From the NCBI GenBank assembly GCA_965644295.1, contig CBFFRP010000371.1, positions 186,001 to 250,000 on the forward strand: DNA of 64,000 nt. Reading direction: 5' to 3'. This DNA is from Paraphysomonas bandaiensis. Lineage: Eukaryota; Chrysophyceae. Below are positions 9,574 to 21,441 of this stretch, one piece after another. The notes below the pieces were generated by a model. That model searched no databases. It was given only the letters and a program-made list of their open reading frames with translations, and was not told where the DNA came from. The first letter of the stretch is position 1. Each line of letters begins with the position of its first letter. A program made the position numbers and the translations under genes.

Positions 9574-12500
9574 GTAGGTCATTGTGCGGTGATATTGGCC
9601 GCCTTACCCGTGTGAATTACGTTGACCTCACTGATAATGCAATAACCGGACCTATACCATCATCAATAGCGAATATGTCCTCACTACGGTATTTTGTTCT
9701 CCGCAACAACCGCATCACATCCACCCTTCCACTTTCACTGACGACCATGACATTCTTGCAAAATTTAGAATTAACATCGAATATGATATCAGGTCCGCTA
9801 CCAGCATATATTGGCGTGTCCCTTAGGTACTTGTATGTTGGTGATAATTACTTGACGGGAAGCATACCTTCTTCTCTATTTCCTGACATGTCGTCGTTGA
9901 TCCATTTACAGCTCACTGATAACTACTTGACATCTACTATTCCGACATCTATTAGTTCATTGTCCAATCTCATATACCTTTATCTCGGGGGCAATAAGTT
10001 CACGGGGAAATTAGAGGAGGGTATTACTGAGTTGTATCGTTTGCAAGATGTCGTTCTGGATACGAACTCTCTTTCAGGTTCTGTGCCTGCGTCTCTTTCA
10101 CAACTTACTCTCCTAAATTTTCTTCAGTTGCACCATAATAATTTTGAAGGGACGTTGCCATCATCGCTGAGTAACCTTCAGCAGTTGCGTGTGCTTCAAG
10201 TAAACAACAATGAGATTTCAGGATATGTGTCCCACATATTTGACTCTCCTCTCCTCAGAAACCTTGTGAATGTAGATATGAGTACGAATCGATTTAGCGG
10301 AATGGTGCCGCAGGATCTGTTCATGATTCCCAGTATTCAGACGATTGCATTGAGTTCGAATTGTTTTGAAGGAACACTTCCTTTATCAATGTGTAATGCA
10401 TCTCAACTCAGTGTGATTTCAATGGATGGATTGCGAGCTGCGCGCGATTGTCCTCGAACTTTTAGACTTCCTTTTTCAGGAGCTCTAATATCACTTTCCA
10501 CACACACTGCTGGTACTCTTCCCAGTTGTCTCTGGGAACTCCCCAATCTGAAAGTACTCCATGTGGCCGCGAATTTGCTCACTGGAAATCTTAAAGTAGA
10601 TCGTATTACTCCAACACTGTTGAATGTGAGTCTTGCTCATAATCACTTGGAAGGAACTATTCCCGATGCAGTTGATAAACATTACTTTCAAACACTCGAT
10701 CTATCTAACAACAAGATCACTGGAGTTGCCAGTAACAGATATTATCCTGATGTTGTCAAAAATGATTCAGATTCGGTTTTTATGACGAAACTGACCTTAA
10801 TAGTGAACCGATTGTCTGGAGGTGTACCGCGAGGACTATCTTACGCCAGGAGGATAAATATACTCACTGGAAATTTGTTTGGGTGTGACGATTTACCCTC
10901 GCATGACCCCCATAGGAGTGAGTACAACTGTGGCTCAATAGAAATGGATGAGTCGCTATATGTTCTTCTTGCTGCTGTGGTGGCGATAGCTGTAATCGGC
11001 GGAACTCCGTACCTATTTTGGTTACGGCGTCGCGGAGAAGCCTCTGGTATCAGTGATTCTGACATACTAGAAGCAGACAAGGATAATAATATATCCCTCC
11101 CTGCTCTGTACCGCCTTGTACAAATATCTCTCTCTCAGGCTAAACTATTACCGTGGGACGTAATGCCCTATTTAAAAGCCTTTTTGTGTATGCTTGACGC
11201 ATTTCAGTACTACACAATTCTTATTGCCAGTTGCGGTGTAGTTTTTTGTCTTCCTCTATATGTACTCAAGATAATTGCGGATGAGAGCGAGGGAGTTGGA
11301 ATTGTAACGCATACTCACACGTACCGATGGATACTAACTGCAGGATTTATCACTGGTCCGATTCCAGCTACCATGCTTCTCGTTGCTTGGTCTGTAGGTG
11401 CCACTATATTGGTTTTAGGGCTGCGTCAATCTGTATGTAATTCCCAACGCAAAGTGAAAATTGAGCACACGTCGAGTAGCTACGAAAATGAATTAAATAG
11501 TTCTACCGTGGTTCGGTCACGGTATAACTACCCGCGAGTTGCTGCCTTAGTAATGTTTAATACGATCATCGTGGGCACTGTTAATGCTCTGTACGTGTAT
11601 TCCTCTACTATACATATCACGTCCGCGATACGACTTGCAATTCAGTTCGCTGTAGCCATATTTAAGGTATAAACTATCTATCCTCTATAATTATTATTCT
11701 AATGTGTACGTTGAAGCTCTTCTGGAACTTTGCAATAGTTCCATCGCTTGTTCTTCCATTTATCGACAGTCCCCGGCAGCGTGCACGACTAAAAGTACTT
11801 ATTCTTTTGATGAACAGTATAATTGCCCCCCTTTTTGTACTAGCAGTCTCGGGTCCATCGTGCTTTCGTGATTTGTTTTTTCTGCCTCCGACATTGTCAT
11901 CATCATACAGTTATGAAGAGTGTGTAGCCTTCTCGTTGTCATCTGTTACAGTTTGTGACGAGTTTGAAACTGTGGTATCTACCACTGACCCGTTCCATCC
12001 TCCTTTCAATTACAACAATCTCTGCACCTCAAATGTCATCACTGCGTATGTTCCGGTTTACATATATACTTACTCTTTCCTTCTACTTCTTCCGTGCGTA
12101 CTACTTGTAATATATAAATATGCTCGCTGGAGTGATTTGCCTGTGTGGATAGTCAAGTATACTCCTATGATTCTCTGGCCATTTCGACTATCATCCTCAG
12201 GAGAGTATGTACACACTTCAGATTGTGAAGACCATATGTTAGAGGCACATTTGACAAAGTTGAAGTTATTAACGAGTCATTTCCTACGAAGTGATATGGT
12301 AGTATCGTCTTTCGCTCACCACCTTGCAGTTCTATTGTCATTTGGGTTACTAAGCCCTGTCCTAACTGTTGAAATTGCAGCTGCATTGTGCTTATCGACA
12401 TTCCAGTGGCGATTTTTCATTGGAAGATTTTTGCTTCATCGCTCTCATTCTCATGGTGTCAGTGTATCTGCAGATGACAGAGAAGCACCACACCATATTG

Positions 12501-12871
12501 CCAATCCGCTACATGATCGTTCCGTTATTCTCAGGGATGAGAGTCTGAAAAAGCTGAACTTTGCTGTCGAAGAGGCTGCGAATTCGTTTGTTAGTTGTGT
12601 CGGACCTGTGATGTGTGTTACGTCGATGTTTATATGTTCGCTCTGTTGGGATATTGTCAGTGATAGACGTGGTTGGCAAGTAGGAATTTATGTACCTGTG
12701 TTTAGCTTTGGAACACTTGCAATTCTATTTACGCTAGTTTATCTTCGTTTCAAACCGACTACAGCATTTCTAGATTTCACTACGGGTGATGGTAAAACTG
12801 ATGGAGTTTTTGAACTGGAGCTTCGACAAAGCAATTGGAATCAACAAGATGTGAGTAATCCGATCCTGTAA
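9574..12871 (+). pseudogene. LRR receptor copy A, 3' half (LRRs plus multi-pass membrane domain)
   Basis: The open frame resumes at SLCGDIGRLTR and contains about 15 more plant-type LRRs, a juxtamembrane Cys segment (LFGCDDLP, YNCGSIEMDES) and a first TM (VLLAAVVAIAVIGGTPYLFW). Several further TM segments follow in a large C-terminal domain. A 50-nt intron (11667-11716, GTATAA to TTGAAG) joins AIFK to LFWNFAIVP in phase 0, and the stop is at 12871. Copy B has the same exon layout. The C-terminal domain carries an SYSYEECVAF-type Cys motif that I associate with multi-pass receptor-like proteins of protists, but no named family. With no start codon or promoter attached, this half is presumably silent. 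Its reading frame is still undamaged, so the break is recent. Confidence 0.9.
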
Positions 12872-13036
12872 AAATCTTAACAAAATAGATATTCTTTTTC
12901 ACCTTCACTGTAATGAAATTATTACTTTTATTAATTATTTCAGTTGAGTGATACAATATCTGGATATTATTATTAGTAATTAATTATTTCTGGATATATA
13001 TGCAGTTTATACGTTTATACATATTGTCACGTATAA
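12872..13036. other. 3' flank of LRR copy A, AT-rich
   Basis: The first 55 bases match the 3' flank preserved in copy C (about 810-885). The rest is AT-rich sequence with no feature recognised. Confidence 0.4.
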
Positions 13037-13198
13037 ATGGCGTACATGTTGATGAAACTTTACTTTCAAACCTTCGATTTACCTAACAACAAGATCACTG
13101 GAATTGCCAGTAGCGGCTATTATCCGGATGTTTCTTATGACAAATACCTGACATTAATAGTCAATCGATTATCTGGACTCCAGATAATACATGTAGTA
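13037..13198 (+). pseudogene. LRR receptor fragment (copy D)
   Basis: The reading frame YFQTFDLPNNKITGIASSGY, then TLIVNRLSGL, corresponds to the last LRRs of copies A and B (compare 10680-10820). It carries a 15-base deletion and many substitutions. It joins hAT transposase sequence (TSNTCE) at about 13185. It is a fourth, more diverged member of the family. Confidence 0.75.
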
Positions 13199-13592
13199 TG
13201 TACTTCCAATACATGTGAAAAATAAGATTTAAGGTTAGTCTTGATATTTAGTAAGGATATACTTGGTATTATTAGAGATAAAGATTGAACGATAAGGCCT
13301 AATAGTATAATAGCAAGACACATTTGAGCAGAGCGTTAGCACCACACAGGTGCAGGGATATACATGAATCAATGACTCCTAATAGTGAACGCCGCTCAGC
13401 GCAGCTAAACTTATCATTTCAGTGTTGCGCAAAAGTATGCATCCTTCTACACTTAATATGCTGTTGTTTCTGAAAGCTAATCGACAGTTGTGGCCGGATG
13501 CAAGCATATTTCAAATAATTTTGGATGAATATGGTGATGTTGACGTCAGCGATGATGGATCAGAGGATGAGGACGAGGTGGATTTTTATTAG
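13190..13592 (+). pseudogene. hAT transposase C-terminal fragment (copy 2), interrupted
   Basis: Reads CTSNTCE at 13199-13219. It is then broken by about 160 bp of AT-rich insert flanked by GTGAA, and resumes with SAAKLIISVLRKSMHPSTLN, LKANRQLWPD and an acidic tail to TAG at 13592. The order agrees with the less damaged copy at 63690-63904 (CEHLFSAAKLIIS). A one-base loss at the insert junction adds a frameshift. This is the hAT family dimerisation region. The RNase H-like catalytic part is absent. Confidence 0.75.
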
Positions 13593-13795
13593 CTATAAGC
13601 AGTTGTTACTTACTAATACTAAAAATTGAATCTACGGATGTGTTTACTTACTGCTTAGTCATACTAATATATTGCAATATATTGTAATTGTGTTGTTGAG
13701 CCTGCTTAAAATCTCCATCAACAATAGTATTGATAGAACGCTAACTTACAATAGTATTGCAATATATTGTTTCCTAGCCCTGATCTGGAGGTGTA
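13490..13795. repeat. 306-bp direct repeat, right copy (pairs with 1-306)
   Basis: Matches 1-306 by eye without difference, 13,489 bp apart. It ends at the LRR motif TCTGGAGGTGTA, after which the two copies diverge completely. Confidence 0.85.
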
Positions 13796-13960
13796 ATCTT
13801 CTAATGGTTTAGATATTTTATTAATATTATCAAGATTGTTTATGTAACGATCATTCCAACCATCCGTTAGAGTACAAGTAACGGATCGCTTTCATCTTCT
13901 ATACTATAGTCTGAAAATCTTTCTAATAGAGATCTCTTTTTATTTTCTGGTTTCTAATGC
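13796..13960 (-). pseudogene. Orphan coding-like exon fragments
   Basis: On the minus strand two short frames look coding. One follows an AG (ENKKRSLLERFSDYSIEDE) and the other, in a different frame, reads TDGWNDRYINNLDNINKISK. They are separated by a small hairpin (CCGTTA, 9-base loop, TAACGG). The style is AT-rich like the host genes. It is probably the broken end of a host gene cut at 13795 by the direct repeat. I do not recognise the protein. Confidence 0.3.
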
Positions 13961-14696
13961 TTCATTGTCTGGTTGTCATTCTTATTATGCTGCTCGTAGT
14001 AGCATCAACTGCTCTCATAGTATGACTATAATGATCCAAGATACAGTCCAAGGAGTGACTAAATACCATTACAAATATACAAAACCAGGGGTTTATAGTA
14101 TAAATAATGTAATCTGTGAAAGAAAATCAGGATATATAGTGCGATTGGAATAGAGGAAGTGGCTGATAGGATGTACTGCTGCATAGAGTACGCCCCTACC
14201 CATATTAGTACTATATTCAATAGTACGGTTCGTAGTGATGGCAACGTATTATGACGTACTACAAATCGTATGAACACCCCCCCATACTCTGCTGTACCAT
14301 ACATACTATACCACTGTCGTATACCATACATATACACACACACCACCGCACCATACATATACTGCTGTATATACCACACACACCGTACATACTGCTGTAT
14401 ATACATACATACATATATACAGTATATGTATATATACATACCACACACACCATACATATATACATATATACACATACACATATCATCATTATCCATACAT
14501 AGAACAGCCATTGCTATCATAGCCCATCTAATTAAATAACTCACACCAATATACACATCCATATCCTCTACACACCATGTAATGAACCTATAAAGATATA
14601 TCATATCATGTACACAACATTACAGTGATATATACATACATACACACGTATATACATACATACATACATATATATATACATCTATTATTAACAATA
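13961..14696. other. AT-rich low-complexity region; no gene seen
   Basis: Imperfect TATACATA, CACACA and CATACA tracts dominate, especially 14310-14690. Open frames on both strands here are low-complexity artefacts. The right end is the 5' flank of the PX-PH gene. Confidence 0.6.
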
Positions 14697-16072
14697 ATGA
14701 CCAATATATCAATCAAACAATCTGATTCATATATTAATAATGATTTAGATTTAAGAAATATAACTGTTTCATCCTTTAAAACTATACAAGGAGACTCATC
14801 GAAGTATACTGTACGTATATATATAGATCTATAGTGAGAGATATCACTGTATAATATACATACAGGTATATGATATCGACATCGTTACTGAATGTGGATT
14901 ACGTTGGACAGTTTGCAAAGTATGTATATTTATGTATAATGACTCTGTAGTTGAGTGTGTTAATTGTTCGATTGTAGCGTTTCTCAGAGTTTTATTCACT
15001 CCATCGAAAGTTAAAACGCTATCATGATGTCCGAGATATGGACTTTCCATCGAAGTATGTTTTCTTCAATTTCTCTACAAAAACATTAAAGAAGCGACGA
15101 GATAAATTCAATGAATATCTTCGAAATCTACTTGTTTTGCAGACGTTGCCAATAGAGCTTTGGGTTTTTCTAGGAATTGCTGAGGTGAATATATTACCTG
15201 ACCTATTATACACGTGCGTTATATGTTTTCGTTTGAATCTCCATGTGGCTGAAATCTTTATGACTCTCTTAATAATCTAGAATGCTCAGCGTGGTGCTTC
15301 ACGTACACTTGACTTGGTTGAAGCTGAAGCCCGTGAGTCTATTGACCGTCTCAGTTGCGATAGCGACATCGCTAAAGGTCGCCCAAAGAAAGCTATCGGA
15401 TACATGAAAAAAGAAACTGGGGGCATTTTGAGTCACTGGTCACAACATATGTTTCAACTATTTGCTACGGAAATGACCTCTATTTTGGCTTATTATGGTG
15501 ACAATGACGAAAAGCTTGGGGTTGTTGACCTTCGTGGCTACGACGTTGAGGAGGAGGACTCCATGATTCGTTTGACTGGGCCAGATGGACGGGAACTACA
15601 TCTACAGTGCTGTGAGCACAACACGGTGTATTGGATGACATCTCTTACAGCTCATGTTGAATACGCATTGTCCCGTATTCCGTTGAGGATGACGGGGTTT
15701 ATAAGAAAGAGAGGACACGTAAGGAAGAATTGGAAGAAGCGTTTTTTTGTGTTGGAGTCCACCGCCACCACCACTATGATGTACTACTATTCCAAGGAAT
15801 TAACGAATTCTAATGGTAAGGCTGACGATGATGAGGACGATTTGGTGCCACCACATAGACGCCAGGGAGCAGGAGAACCCAAAGGAATTATAAATATGGC
15901 GGACTATAAACACCGTGTAGATACGAAATACCTAGTGCTAGAGAGTGTGATGACCAAGCACCCTGTACATACTTCATATCATTTTGACTTCTTATCTGAA
16001 GATGATCGAGAGTTATGGATTGCAGCGATTGAAGCTCACGTTAATTACTTAGCTTCTGTTGTGGAAGAATGA
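14697..16072 (+). CDS. PX and double PH domain protein (4 exons)
   Basis: Exons at 14697-14810, 14866-14919, 14978-15184 and 15281-16072 join in frame with GT-AG introns of 55-96 nt and give 388 residues. Residues about 25-118 form a PX domain: YDIDIVTECGLRWTVCKRFS, then SEFYSLHRKLKRY and NEYLRNLL, with the phosphoinositide-binding basic RF/R pattern. A PH-like domain starts at about 163 (GYMKK, ending WMTSLTAHVEYAL). A second, clearer PH domain is at about 268-385 (GFIRKRGHVRKNWKKRFFVL, ending with the invariant-type Trp in RELWIAAIEAHV). Such proteins bind phosphoinositides on endosomes or the plasma membrane. The basic patch RKRGHVRKNWKKR fits lipid binding. The start was chosen as the first ATG before the PX fold. 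Confidence 0.85.
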
Positions 16073-16884
16073 GGTTCTTCCAGACTAACGTTCTAGCTGC
16101 TGCCTAAGGTCCAATTAAGCGATAGCTAATCCATATATATAATTTATATAGTCCTAACTCTCTCTTTGTATTACGTGTTATTCTCTTTACATCTTGACGT
16201 TGAGCATTTCGTATTGAAATTATGCACAGCGACTTCTATATTTTGCTACTACTACCTACTACGTATGCAGAGAATCCTTATTATACAAAATAATAATAGA
16301 TGCTGAGCATTAATTAGTAAAATGATGAGACTTGTGTAACTTTTGAGAAGAGTTGACGACGCATTGTGTATCCTAATTCTAATGAAATACAAATTACAAA
16401 CTGCAACTTTTAGACTTAAAGTAGTGACACTTGTCTTTCATTCAGATATAGTCAAAGTAGTGAATGTCGTATTATTACCAATAGGCGTGTAAGAGTCAGA
16501 ACACTCAATACGATATGGTATAGACTTTTTTATTAGCTTAAGGTTTCTTCAATGCTGTAGCTTAAGCTTTCTAATTTATAATCGTTAGTGGCGAATACTG
16601 CAGTAAAGTGTAGGTGTAACTGTTAGCTACTGAGGGTCATGACTGCTTTGTAACAATTGATGTAGCACGTAAATAGAAATTGTGAGAAATAATCACTAAG
16701 TAATTATTAACGACAATTTCTCGTGTAGTTCTACTCGTCCATATATACTTTCAGATTTAGTTTGACACATTAAAGAATTTCATATTTTAAAAGTAACAGT
16801 ATGTACTAAAGCCGATATCTGAAATGTGTAAACGAACAAAGAGACTTATTCTGCACATGCACTTAAAATACGAAAACGAAGAAG
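16073..16884. other. Intergenic, convergent 3' ends; no gene seen
   Basis: Lies between the converging PX-PH and GDSL genes. Stops occur in all frames and no repeat family found elsewhere in the window is present. Confidence 0.6.
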
Positions 16885-18079
16885 CTACTTCCTTCGATAT
16901 TGCTCAGCCACGTCTTGCCATGGTGGCAGATGCATATTCATCTCAGTAGGTGTCCAGTAAGGGTAATAGCTGTTCACCTTGTTCACAATTAAGCTAAACA
17001 ATTGCTTGTTACCCCTACATTATGAAGATGATATGTTACAGCAAATAGCATATACACAGGGACGCAAGTCTTACTTTTCATTAAGATGAATTCCATCAAT
17101 GAGGTAGTCTTTTCTAAGCTCTGAGTCTCCTTCCATCCCCTTCCAAGCATTCACAACGGGGAGTGTGAACTGTAACGCAAGCTGGTTAAGACACAACTAA
17201 ACCGGCACACAACAGATTCACCTCACGGCCAACTTTTTCTGCGACCTCGACATACCGATAAGTCCTAACCCAATAGCAATAAGCTGTAATGTTTATGAAG
17301 TCTTCACTGCTTACCTATCGTTGAATCTGTCTACGACACTGCCTTTTCCCTTTTCCATATTAAAGACCTTAAGCTTTTCTTCGTAAATTGGAGGAGGAGT
17401 AATGATAATAATATCAGTCGCAGGTAGTCGCTATGCAACTTCATATTACTACGCATAATTTACTACGATATCATTACCTCTTGCACTGATGCTACCATAC
17501 TCCGAAGATTAGATTCATATTCTTGCAATGGTACATACTGCACACTACTTTCAATTGCAGCATCATTAGCACCAAAAAAAATGAAAAGAAGATCAGGTTT
17601 CATTAATATGACTGTTTTTTCGAACACCTCAAGTCCCCATCTGTATATATATATATGAGGACATGGGGACATCACATGTGGTCTACAAGTGCACTGTAGG
17701 AATTACTCTACCTCGTGTTGTATCCAGAAAACCCTCTATTCGTTATATCCACTTTTCTTGACCACCATTCACCAAGACGTGATATCCATCTATATGATAT
17801 CAGTATAATCCCATGTAATCATGTATATATATGTATATATACATACCCAGCCCCCTCATTAATAGCATATCTGTTATATACATATACATTAATACTCAAT
17901 CATATCATACGTATGTATTCTATATACCCAAATTGTGTGATACTATCACCAAAAAATATAACATGTTTACGTTCTCTCTTTGGAGTGGTAATGAAGCCTT
18001 TAATACATGTAACCATGATAGTAGCTACACACATGCCACATATGAATATAAAGGCACGATTATTTAACCATCGTTGCAT
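16885..18079 (-). CDS. GDSL/SGNH esterase, IAH1-like (7 exons)
   Basis: Exons 18079-17928, 17789-17712, 17640-17478, 17430-17315, 17264-17222, 17181-17075 and 17014-16885 join in frame (GT-AG throughout) to 262 residues. After a hydrophobic N-terminal anchor (FIFICGMCVATIMV) comes block I, IFFGDSITQFG, with the nucleophile at Ser46. Block II is NRGFSGYNTRWG, block III is GANDA, and block V is DYLIDGIHLNEKG with the catalytic Asp and His. This matches isoamyl acetate-hydrolysing esterase 1 and plant CPRD49-type SGNH hydrolases, which cleave short acyl esters. The hydrophobic N-terminus suggests a membrane-anchored or secretory location, unlike cytosolic yeast IAH1. Some introns contain in-frame stops, which confirms splicing. 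Confidence 0.9.
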
Positions 18080-18236
18080 AAGGATAGAGTTAATAGATGA
18101 AGTAGAGGTTGATTAAGGTAATATGAGTTTCTTCTTGGTGGAATGCATGGAGAGACAGTGTTGCAATTGATGTCTCTATATACAGCAGTATATGATACCA
18201 GCCTATATAAGATTATGCTGATATACAGCGGAATAC

Positions 18237-18238
<2 letters not shown>

Positions 18239-18267
<29 letters not shown>

Positions 18268-19328
18268 TGTATGTATGTATGTATGTATGTATGTATGTAT
18301 GTATGTATGTATGTATGTATGTATGTATGTATGTATGTATGTATGTATGTATGTATGTATGTATGTATGTATGTATGTATGTATGTATGTATGTATGTAT
18401 GTATGTATGTATGTATGTATGTATGTATGTATGTATGTATGTATGTATGTATGTATGTATGTATGTATGTATGTATGTATGTATGTATGTATGTATGTAT
18501 GTATGTATGTATGTATGTATGTATGTATGTATGTATGTATGTATGTATGTATGTATGTATGTATGTATGTATGTATGTATGTATGTATGTATGTATGTAT
18601 GTATGTATGTATGTATGTATGTATGTATGTATGTATGTATGTATGTATGTTTGTATGTATGTATGTATGTATGTATGTATGTATGTGTGTATGTATGTAT
18701 GTATGTATGTATGTATGTATGTATGTATGTATGTATGTGTGTATGTATGTATGTATGTATGTATGTATGTATGTATGTATGTATGTATGTATGTATGTAT
18801 GTATGTATGTATGTATGTATGTATGTATGTATGTATGTATGTATGTATGTTTGTATGTATGTATGTATGTATGTATGTATGTATGTATGTATGTATGTAT
18901 GTATGTATGTATGTATTTATGTATGTATGTATGTATGTATTTATGTATGTATGTATGTATGTATGTATGTATGTATGTATGTATGTATGTATGTATGTAT
19001 GTATGTATGTATGTATGTATGTATGTATGTATGTATGTATGTATGTATGTATGTATGTATGTATGTATGTATGTATGTATGTATGTATGTATGTATGTAT
19101 GTGTGTATGTATGTATGTATGTATGTATGTATGTATGTATGTATGTATGTATGTATGTATGTATGTATGTATGTATGTATGTATGTATGTATGTATGTAT
19201 GTATGTATGTATGTATGTATGTATGTATGTATGTATGTATGTATGTATGTATGTATGTATGTATGTATGTATGAATGTATGTATGTATGTATGTATGTAT
19301 GTATGTATGTATGTATGTATGTATGTAT
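18239..19328. repeat. 1.09-kb TATG microsatellite
   Basis: About 272 tandem TATG units with rare single-base variants (TTTG, TGTG, TATT, GAAT) that cluster between 18650 and 19275. Both ends fade into ordinary AT-rich sequence. All three forward frames and one reverse frame are open because TATG repeats contain no stop. I reject these frames as genes. Confidence 0.98.
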
Positions 19329-19473
19329 ACTGTGTATATGGTATATGGGGTGGCTCACATAACCTTCTATAGCTATATGGTCAGCTAATTATAAGTGGAT
19401 ATAGTAGTGTAGGCTGTCACTCACCCGTTCACCAAATAGTAAGCAAAGAACCAGCGGTTTCTATCTTGTGTTT

Positions 19474-19947
19474 CTACGTTTCAATCGTGTGTTGATACGT
19501 TGCTAACATGTTATGGTGGGAGTTTATGTGGCCCTTTGAGTGTGGTGATGTAACGACGACTGTGGCCGTTTGTTTGACTGCAGCGTAAAGTTGCCGGAGA
19601 AATTTGGCAGTTGCAATTTCTAGAGTACGAAGTCCTTGTGAGTTGAAAGCACAGATATATTGCGTGCCAAACTCGGTTACAGTCCTCTTCCAGAATCGCT
19701 CAATTTGTGGTATTGAGGTATTCCAAGCTCTGCTGGAGAGTCTCTTGGGAATGGCTGCACTCCAAGTTGGTAGGGTCGGGTCTCGTTGTAGTTCCCGGAG
19801 TCTCTCCTTGTGTCTCTGAAAGGTGGATTCTCGTATCTGTCGGTGGAGTCGTGTGCACATATGCTTGAGAGAGTCAAATCGAAAACCACAGTCGGAGAAT
19901 GTGGCTTTGGCCCGGTTCTTACCAATGCTGAAAGATTTGTTCCACAT
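19474..19947 (-). pseudogene. Transposon-like ORF fragment related to element E
   Basis: An open frame of 157 codons is rich in Arg, Lys and Thr (MWNKSFSIGKNRAKATFSDC at the start). Its start resembles VWNKSYAMGRNR in the decayed frame of element E at 5760-5800. It has no recognised catalytic motif. It lies between a microsatellite and several R2 repeats and has no intron signals. It is most likely a piece of a mobile-element protein, though a lineage-specific gene cannot be excluded. Confidence 0.4.
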
Positions 19948-20019
19948 GTCACGACTGCATTGAGTATGCGCTGTTGTAGGTGTTGATTAATAAAATACCA
20001 TAAATGCTAATATTGTACC

Positions 20020-20445
20020 ATACAGCGCTACGAGAACTATTTGTGCGTCACCGCAAGCACCAAGGTGCAACCATCATCGCTATCTATCACTAAAAGCAAA
20101 CGCAGTGAGCAAGCAGAATGTTGATATATCTGACACCTGAATTTTCGGAATGTTCTGAGTCCTTATAATGAACAGATCGAATGCTGGGCTTCAGCAGGCA
20201 GCCCAATACCCCGGATGCCTGTTTATTCGTGAAGACCCAAAGACGTCTACGCAAGTGAATCTTGTTTGTGTCCCTGTTCCACCACTGCACCACGCAAGCA
20301 TTAGGCAGTGAGTGGGCAGAACAACAATATTTACTGACTGTATATGCTACTCACTACTCACGTTAGTGTTCCGGAGAAATAATTTCCGGTACTTATCCCC
20401 CAGAACAACACGAAATGTTGTGAGTCCTACTTTGTTGAGAGAATG
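20020..20445 (-). repeat. R2 dispersed repeat, copy b
   Basis: Reverse-oriented R2. It contains CACCGCAAGCACCAAGGTGCAA, a minisatellite portion reduced to one unit, GTACTTATCCCCCAGAACA and TACTTTGTTGAGAG. It is diverged from the other copies, with small indels. Confidence 0.75.
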
Positions 20446-20621
20446 AAAAACTTCTTCTTAAAATTTGTTGTGCCAGTGAAACAAGCAGCATTACTAATAC
20501 TTGACACTGGTGACTGTACGTGTTCCACCTGTGATAATATATATATATAATATCGGTTACATGATTGCAAGACGCAAGACAGTAACACATTATATTAAAA
20601 TAGTAATAACCTCATTATATT

Positions 20622-20775
20622 CCTCAACAAAGTCGCACCTTTTCGTGGTGTTTTGGGGGACTAGTAGCGGAGATATACAGTCATCAGATATTGTTCTACC
20701 CGCTCATAGCCTAGAGCTTTTGCGTAGCAAGCAAGGGACACACGCAGCTTTCGTAGTAGGATATCATAGTTAAGC
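20622..20775 (+). repeat. R2 dispersed repeat, copy c (short, 5' part)
   Basis: Begins TCCTCAACAAAGTCGCACC and continues TTTTCGTGGTGTTTTGGGGG. It then skips to GCACACGCAGCTTTCGTAG-like 3' sequence, so the middle is deleted. Confidence 0.65.
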
Positions 20776-20800
20776 ACTAGTTAGTTAAATTGTTTTGCCA

Positions 20801-21306
20801 CCCTCAACAAATTCGGACTCACACCTTTCCGTGGTGTTCTGGGGAATATGTACCGGTGAGATTCTCTCTGAGAAACCAACGTGAGCCGCAAACATATAGT
20901 CAGCAAATATTCTTCTGCCCACTCATAGCCAAATGCTTGTGTGGTACAAGGGACACCAATAAGTGTCACTTGAGTAGATGTCTTGGGGCCCTGACGAATA
21001 AACAGGCACCCGGGAATGGGCCCACCTCAAGAGCATCCGGGACAGGGCCCACCTCAAGGGTAACCGGGGTATTGGGCTGCCTGCTGAATTCAAGCATCCG
21101 GGAAGTTCACCTCAAGAACTCAGAGCGGAAGTGGTCGTACCTTGGTGCTTGCGGCGTCGCACAAGCAGCTTCCGTAACGTCAAATAGTAGGATAAATAAA
21201 GTCTGTACTGATTAGTTACAGGTAGAGGTCTAACTAGTTTGTCTAGCATTCATCTAGCTACTAAGTTGGTGCAGATTTTTAACGCCTATTGCTAAATAAA
21301 CAGACT
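20801..21306 (+). repeat. R2 dispersed repeat, copy d (near full length)
   Basis: The most complete forward copy. It starts CCCTCAACAAATTCGGACTC, passes three GGGCCCACCTCAAG minisatellite units at 21000-21080, and ends near GCCTATTGCTAAATAAACAG. It is useful as the reference for the family length of about 500 bp. Confidence 0.8.
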
Positions 21307-21441
21307 TTTATTATATTGTTTTATGGCACTAGTTCCTACTCTTACACGTCTATAGCTAGTAATCAGACATTCACTACTTCTCATTATATTGAAGGCGAAA
21401 AATAATAAATACAGCAGCCACATCATACAATATAATGAATA

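Noticed and set aside
14059-14604. Minus-strand 181-codon frame rich in Tyr, Ile and Met
   Set aside because: The composition comes from TATACATA-type low complexity. There are no motifs, and it lies in the 5' flank of the PX-PH gene.
18143-19372. Very long open frames (MYVCMYVC or THTYIHTY repeats) on both strands
   Set aside because: They are translations of the TATG/CATA microsatellite, which lacks stop codons in most frames. The same artefact occurs at 3467-3738 and 7929-8219.
20801-20900. Possible tRNA gene or SINE head in R2 (B-box-like GGTGCGAGTCC on the minus strand)
   Set aside because: The flanking arms do not pair as a tRNA cloverleaf and no A-box at the right distance was convincing.
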